Shown in pieces: positions 39,324 to 41,625 of a stretch of 41,625 bases of DNA. Positions within the stretch are counted from its first letter, which is position 1. Each line of letters starts with the position of its first letter. Source of the DNA: an uncultured Lachnospiraceae bacterium (GTDB lineage Bacteria > Bacillota > Clostridia > Lachnospirales > Lachnospiraceae); NCBI GenBank assembly GCA_910579685.1, contig CAJTVN010000038.1, positions 1 to 41,625 on the forward strand, in the 5' to 3' direction. A model generated the notes under the pieces. It ran no database searches, was not told where the DNA came from, and was given only the letters and a program-made list of their open reading frames with translations. The position numbers were made by a program, and so were the translations under genes.

Positions 39324-40391
39324 ATGCAGCAGAGATTGATGAAAAAAACAGCGGTGTATAGTTTTGTTTTTTTTCTCGTTTCCATGGGTGTGGTGCTTGC
39401 CATATCAGCCGGACGCGCCAGAGAGGCAAAGGCTTTGCGGGAGCGTCAGGAAATGGAACGGCAAAAGGAGGCCGGGGATGCCGCATCTTTTGCAAGGGGC
39501 GGGGAGCTTTCCTTTGTGCAGGGACAGGCGGACGGCGTATATCTGCGGATTCCCCTTCCGGACGGATGCAGGGCGCAGGATATTCTGATCGAAAACTTTT
39601 ATATGGACAGACAGCTGCGGATTTTTGTGCCGGATGCGGACGAGGCGTTTTACGGACAAAACCGTCTTTCCGGGAACCGAGGGGAGGTTCTGGGAGGCAA
39701 TTGCGGTGCGGCGGAGGGAGGCGTGGTGCTGAACCTTTCGCTGAAAGGAATTTACGAATGCCGCACGATTCTGGAGGACGGCAATCTGTACATACGGTTT
39801 TTCGCTCCCTCCGAAGTCTATGACAAAATCGTGGTAATTGATCCTGACTGCGGGGGAGATGATGCGGGAAATGAGGCGGACGGCATGGCGGAGAAGGATA
39901 TCAATCTGCAGATCGCGCACAAGCTTGCGGAAAGGCTGGATCAGAGCGGTATCAAGGCATACTATACGAGGATGGACGATTTGAACCCGCTGCCACAGGA
40001 GCGGGCGGCTCTTGGAAATGAGATCAGGGCGGATATGTATATCTGCATACAGGTCGGGGCAAAGGAGGATTCTTCCGTCTATGGCGTGGAGGCTGTCTAT
40101 GACGGAGAGCATTTTAATCCCGGCTTCGGAAATAAGGAGCTTGCGTCACTTTTGGAGGAAGAAGTGGCCAGGGCGGTAAATGGAAGAAGCATAGGGGTCG
40201 CGCAGGCAGGGGAGACGGAACTTGAGAAAGCTTTCTGCGGCGTGATGATCCCGGCCGCGGCCATCCGGCCCGGCTGCATTACCAACCCGCAGGAGGCACT
40301 TGTGCTTGGCAGGGAAGAGCAGACGGACAAAATTGCGGAAGGGATTTATCAGGCGATTCTGGAAGCTTACGAGACAAATACATTCCGTTGA
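39324..40391 (+). CDS. Membrane-anchored N-acetylmuramoyl-L-alanine amidase homologue, zinc site degenerate
   Basis: 355 aa. An N-terminal hydrophobic helix (about 11-29) anchors it, followed by a beta-rich region (60-165) and an Amidase_3 fold (168-350). The fold is clear from KIVVIDP, AEKDINLQIAHKLAERL, YYTRMDDLNPLPQERAAL and ITNPQEA. The catalytic residues are not conserved: DPGHGG is DPDCGG (Cys176 for the zinc His), the second zinc histidine is Gln243 in ICIQV, and the final catalytic Glu is Arg315 in IRPGCITN. Only Glu190 of the metal site remains. It is thus probably not an active hydrolase but a binding or regulatory protein at the cell wall. ATG 39324 has an AGAGGTG site; GTG at 39318 is less likely. 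Confidence 0.85.
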   Translation: MQQRLMKKTAVYSFVFFLVSMGVVLAISAGRAREAKALRERQEMERQKEAGDAASFARGGELSFVQGQADGVYLRIPLPDGCRAQDILIENFYMDRQLRIFVPDADEAFYGQNRLSGNRGEVLGGNCGAAEGGVVLNLSLKGIYECRTILEDGNLYIRFFAPSEVYDKIVVIDPDCGGDDAGNEADGMAEKDINLQIAHKLAERLDQSGIKAYYTRMDDLNPLPQERAALGNEIRADMYICIQVGAKEDSSVYGVEAVYDGEHFNPGFGNKELASLLEEEVARAVNGRSIGVAQAGETELEKAFCGVMIPAAAIRPGCITNPQEALVLGREEQTDKIAEGIYQAILEAYETNTFR

Positions 40392-40420
40392 GAGATGTTT
40401 TGATGAACGAGGTTATAAAG

Positions 40421-41053
40421 ATGCAGGAGATTGTTTTTGCAACAGGAAATCAGGGAAAAATGCGGGAAATCCGCATGATACTGAAGAATTTGAAGATCAG
40501 GGGAGAGGCCGTGAAAATTCTTTCCATGAAGGAGGCCGGAATCGACATGGATATTGTGGAGGATGGTGCGAGTTTTGAGGAGAATGCCGCAATCAAGGCA
40601 AGGGCGGTGGCCCGCAAAGCGCAAGGCGCTGTGGTGCTTGCCGACGATTCCGGTCTTGAGATCGATTATCTGAACGGCGAGCCAGGGATTTATTCGGCCA
40701 GATACATGGGAGAGGATACGCCCTATTCCATCAAAAACGCCAGCCTTCTGGAGCGGATGCAGAATGTTGAGGAGGATAAGAGAAGTGCGCGCTTTGTCTG
40801 CGCCATAGCGGCCGTGATGCCGGACGGCACTCTTTTTACGGAAACCGGAGTGATCGAAGGACGCATCGGCTATGAGGAAAGAGGAGAGAACGGGTTTGGT
40901 TATGATCCGATTTTTTATGTTCCCGAGTATGGCAGAACCACGGCGGAGCTGTCGGAAGAGGAGAAGAATCAGGTGAGCCACAGAGCCAGGGCGCTGTGCA
41001 GGGTCAGGGAAAGGCTTGAGAAACTTGCAGAGGCAGGCGGGATAGCGGAATGA
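40421..41053 (+). CDS. rdgB: XTP/dITP diphosphatase (RdgB/HAM1 family)
   Basis: 210 aa. It hydrolyses dITP, XTP and ITP to monophosphates and so keeps deaminated purines out of nucleic acids. Family signatures are IVFATGNQGKMREI at the N terminus, VLADDSGLEIDYLNGEPGIY, and GFGYDPIFYVPE, with ELSEEEKNQVSHRARAL near the C terminus. Starts at 40388, 40403 and 40421 are in frame; 40421 has GAGG at a fitting distance and gives the normal family N terminus. Its last codons overlap the next gene by 4 bp (ATGA), indicating coupled translation. Confidence 0.92.
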   Translation: MQEIVFATGNQGKMREIRMILKNLKIRGEAVKILSMKEAGIDMDIVEDGASFEENAAIKARAVARKAQGAVVLADDSGLEIDYLNGEPGIYSARYMGEDTPYSIKNASLLERMQNVEEDKRSARFVCAIAAVMPDGTLFTETGVIEGRIGYEERGENGFGYDPIFYVPEYGRTTAELSEEEKNQVSHRARALCRVRERLEKLAEAGGIAE

Positions 41054-41529
41054 AAATCTTGATTGTCAGTGACACCCACAGGCGCAATGAAAATTACATT
41101 CGGGTGCTGGAGAGAGTGGCCCCGGTTGACATGGTGATTCATTGCGGGGATATAGAAGGAAGCGAATATCTGATTGCCGAATGCGCCGGATGTCCGGTGC
41201 AGATGGTGATGGGGAATAACGACTTTTTTTCGGATCTGCCAAGGGAAAAGGAATTCATGGTGGGAAAATATAAAGTCTGGCTGACCCACGGCCACAACTA
41301 TTACGTTTCCATGGGAAACGAGACCATCAAAAAGGAGGCAAGATCCAGGGGAGTGGACATTGTAATGTATGGGCATTCCCATAAGCCCGTGGTGGACAGG
41401 GAGGGGGACGTGATAGCCATAAACCCCGGAAGCCTGACTTATCCGAGGCAGGAAGGCCGGCGGCCCTCCTTTATCATTATGGATCTGGACAGAAAGGGAG
41501 AAGCGCACTTTACCATCAACTATCTGTAA
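41050..41529 (+). CDS. YfcE/MJ0936-type metallophosphoesterase
   Basis: 159 aa calcineurin-like phosphodiesterase. Metal-binding motifs are SDTHRR, HCGDIE, GNNDFF, LTHGHNYY and YGHSHKPVV, the full DxH...GDxxE...GNND...GHxH set. The family hydrolyses phosphodiesters in vitro with Mn or Ni; the cellular substrate is unknown. rdgB and yfcE genes often stand together in clostridia. A terminator follows directly. Confidence 0.92.
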   Translation: MKILIVSDTHRRNENYIRVLERVAPVDMVIHCGDIEGSEYLIAECAGCPVQMVMGNNDFFSDLPREKEFMVGKYKVWLTHGHNYYVSMGNETIKKEARSRGVDIVMYGHSHKPVVDREGDVIAINPGSLTYPRQEGRRPSFIIMDLDRKGEAHFTINYL

Positions 41530-41534
41530 AAGAA

Positions 41535-41566
41535 AAACAGTTTTCAGATTTTCTGAAAACTGTTTT
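41535..41566. terminator. Terminator shared by the phosphoesterase and tRNA-Lys genes
   Basis: AAAAACAGTTTTCAG, ATTTT, CTGAAAACTGTTTTT, a symmetric hairpin with A-tract and T-tract that terminates from both sides. Confidence 0.9.
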
Positions 41567-41570
41567 TGAA

Positions 41571-41625
41571 TGAGCCACCCGGGACTCGAACCCGGGACAA
41601 CTTGATTAAAAGTCAAGTGCTCTAC
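41571..41625 (-). tRNA. tRNA-Lys (anticodon UUU), 5' part outside the window
   Basis: Minus strand: D-arm end GTAGAGC, anticodon stem CTTGA/TCAAG with loop CTTTTAA (anticodon TTT), T-arm CCGGG/CCCGG with GTTCGAGT, and 3' acceptor GGCTC plus A. The 5' acceptor strand is cut off by the window end. CCA is not encoded. Confidence 0.9.

Overview
The window looks like a chromosomal segment of a gut-type clostridium, most likely family Lachnospiraceae. The signs are a moderately high GC content, strong AGGAGG-type ribosome binding sites, TTGACA/TATAAT promoters with 17-bp spacers, a T-box leader with a leucine specifier in front of leuA, a complete lar (nickel-pincer cofactor) operon, a DUF5685/DnaJ gene pair typical of these bacteria, and short GC-rich intergenic repeats. 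No phage, plasmid, IS element or CRISPR array was found.

Layout: (1) 1-2768, a three-gene ABC-2 type exporter behind one copy of an 85-bp dispersed repeat. (2) 2800-5347, a T-box controlled 2-isopropylmalate synthase that carries an AraC-type DNA-binding domain at its C terminus. (3) 5349-19502, a 14-kb carbohydrate locus organised around a LacI regulator. Leftward are lacI, a zinc-less MDR dehydrogenase, ThuA, VOC and a signal-less GH9 hydrolase. Rightward are two sugar permeases, a lipoprotein binding protein, SDR, a second ThuA, a TIM-barrel isomerase/epimerase, a BadF/GlcNAc-kinase-like kinase and a NagB-like deaminase. Four LacI-type operators lie between the arms. I infer import of an oligosaccharide, intracellular redox/epimerase processing and cleavage, and entry of an amino sugar into glycolysis. 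(4) 19627-21342, an AT-richer AAA-ATPase-like/PD-(D/E)XK gene. (5) 21419-27176, larE-larB-larC plus an ECF nickel transporter behind a structured leader ending in a terminator; larA is absent. (6) 27173-30438, a 39-aa membrane peptide, a zinc-ribbon membrane protein, DUF5685, a DnaJ protein and a nucleotidyltransferase. (7) 30451-33354, tRNA-Arg(ACG), pyridoxal kinase and cardiolipin synthase. (8) 33416-37600, a GH94 cellobiose phosphorylase diverging from its likely LacI regulator, then a small unknown gene. (9) 37605-38088, an intergenic region with divergent promoters, a pair of operator-like palindromes and an Asn/Gln-rich 48-residue protein. (10) 38176-41625, an RNA methyltransferase, a membrane amidase homologue that has lost its zinc ligands, an XTP/dITP diphosphatase, a YfcE-type phosphoesterase and a partial tRNA-Lys(UUU).

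The genes most worth follow-up are the LeuA-AraC fusion, the GH9/ThuA/dehydrogenase locus with its operators, the lar leader RNA, the zinc-site-degenerate amidase, the aspartate-rich motifs in DUF5685, and the Asn-rich microprotein with its divergent promoter region. Functional statements rest on motif recognition by eye; no database search was possible.
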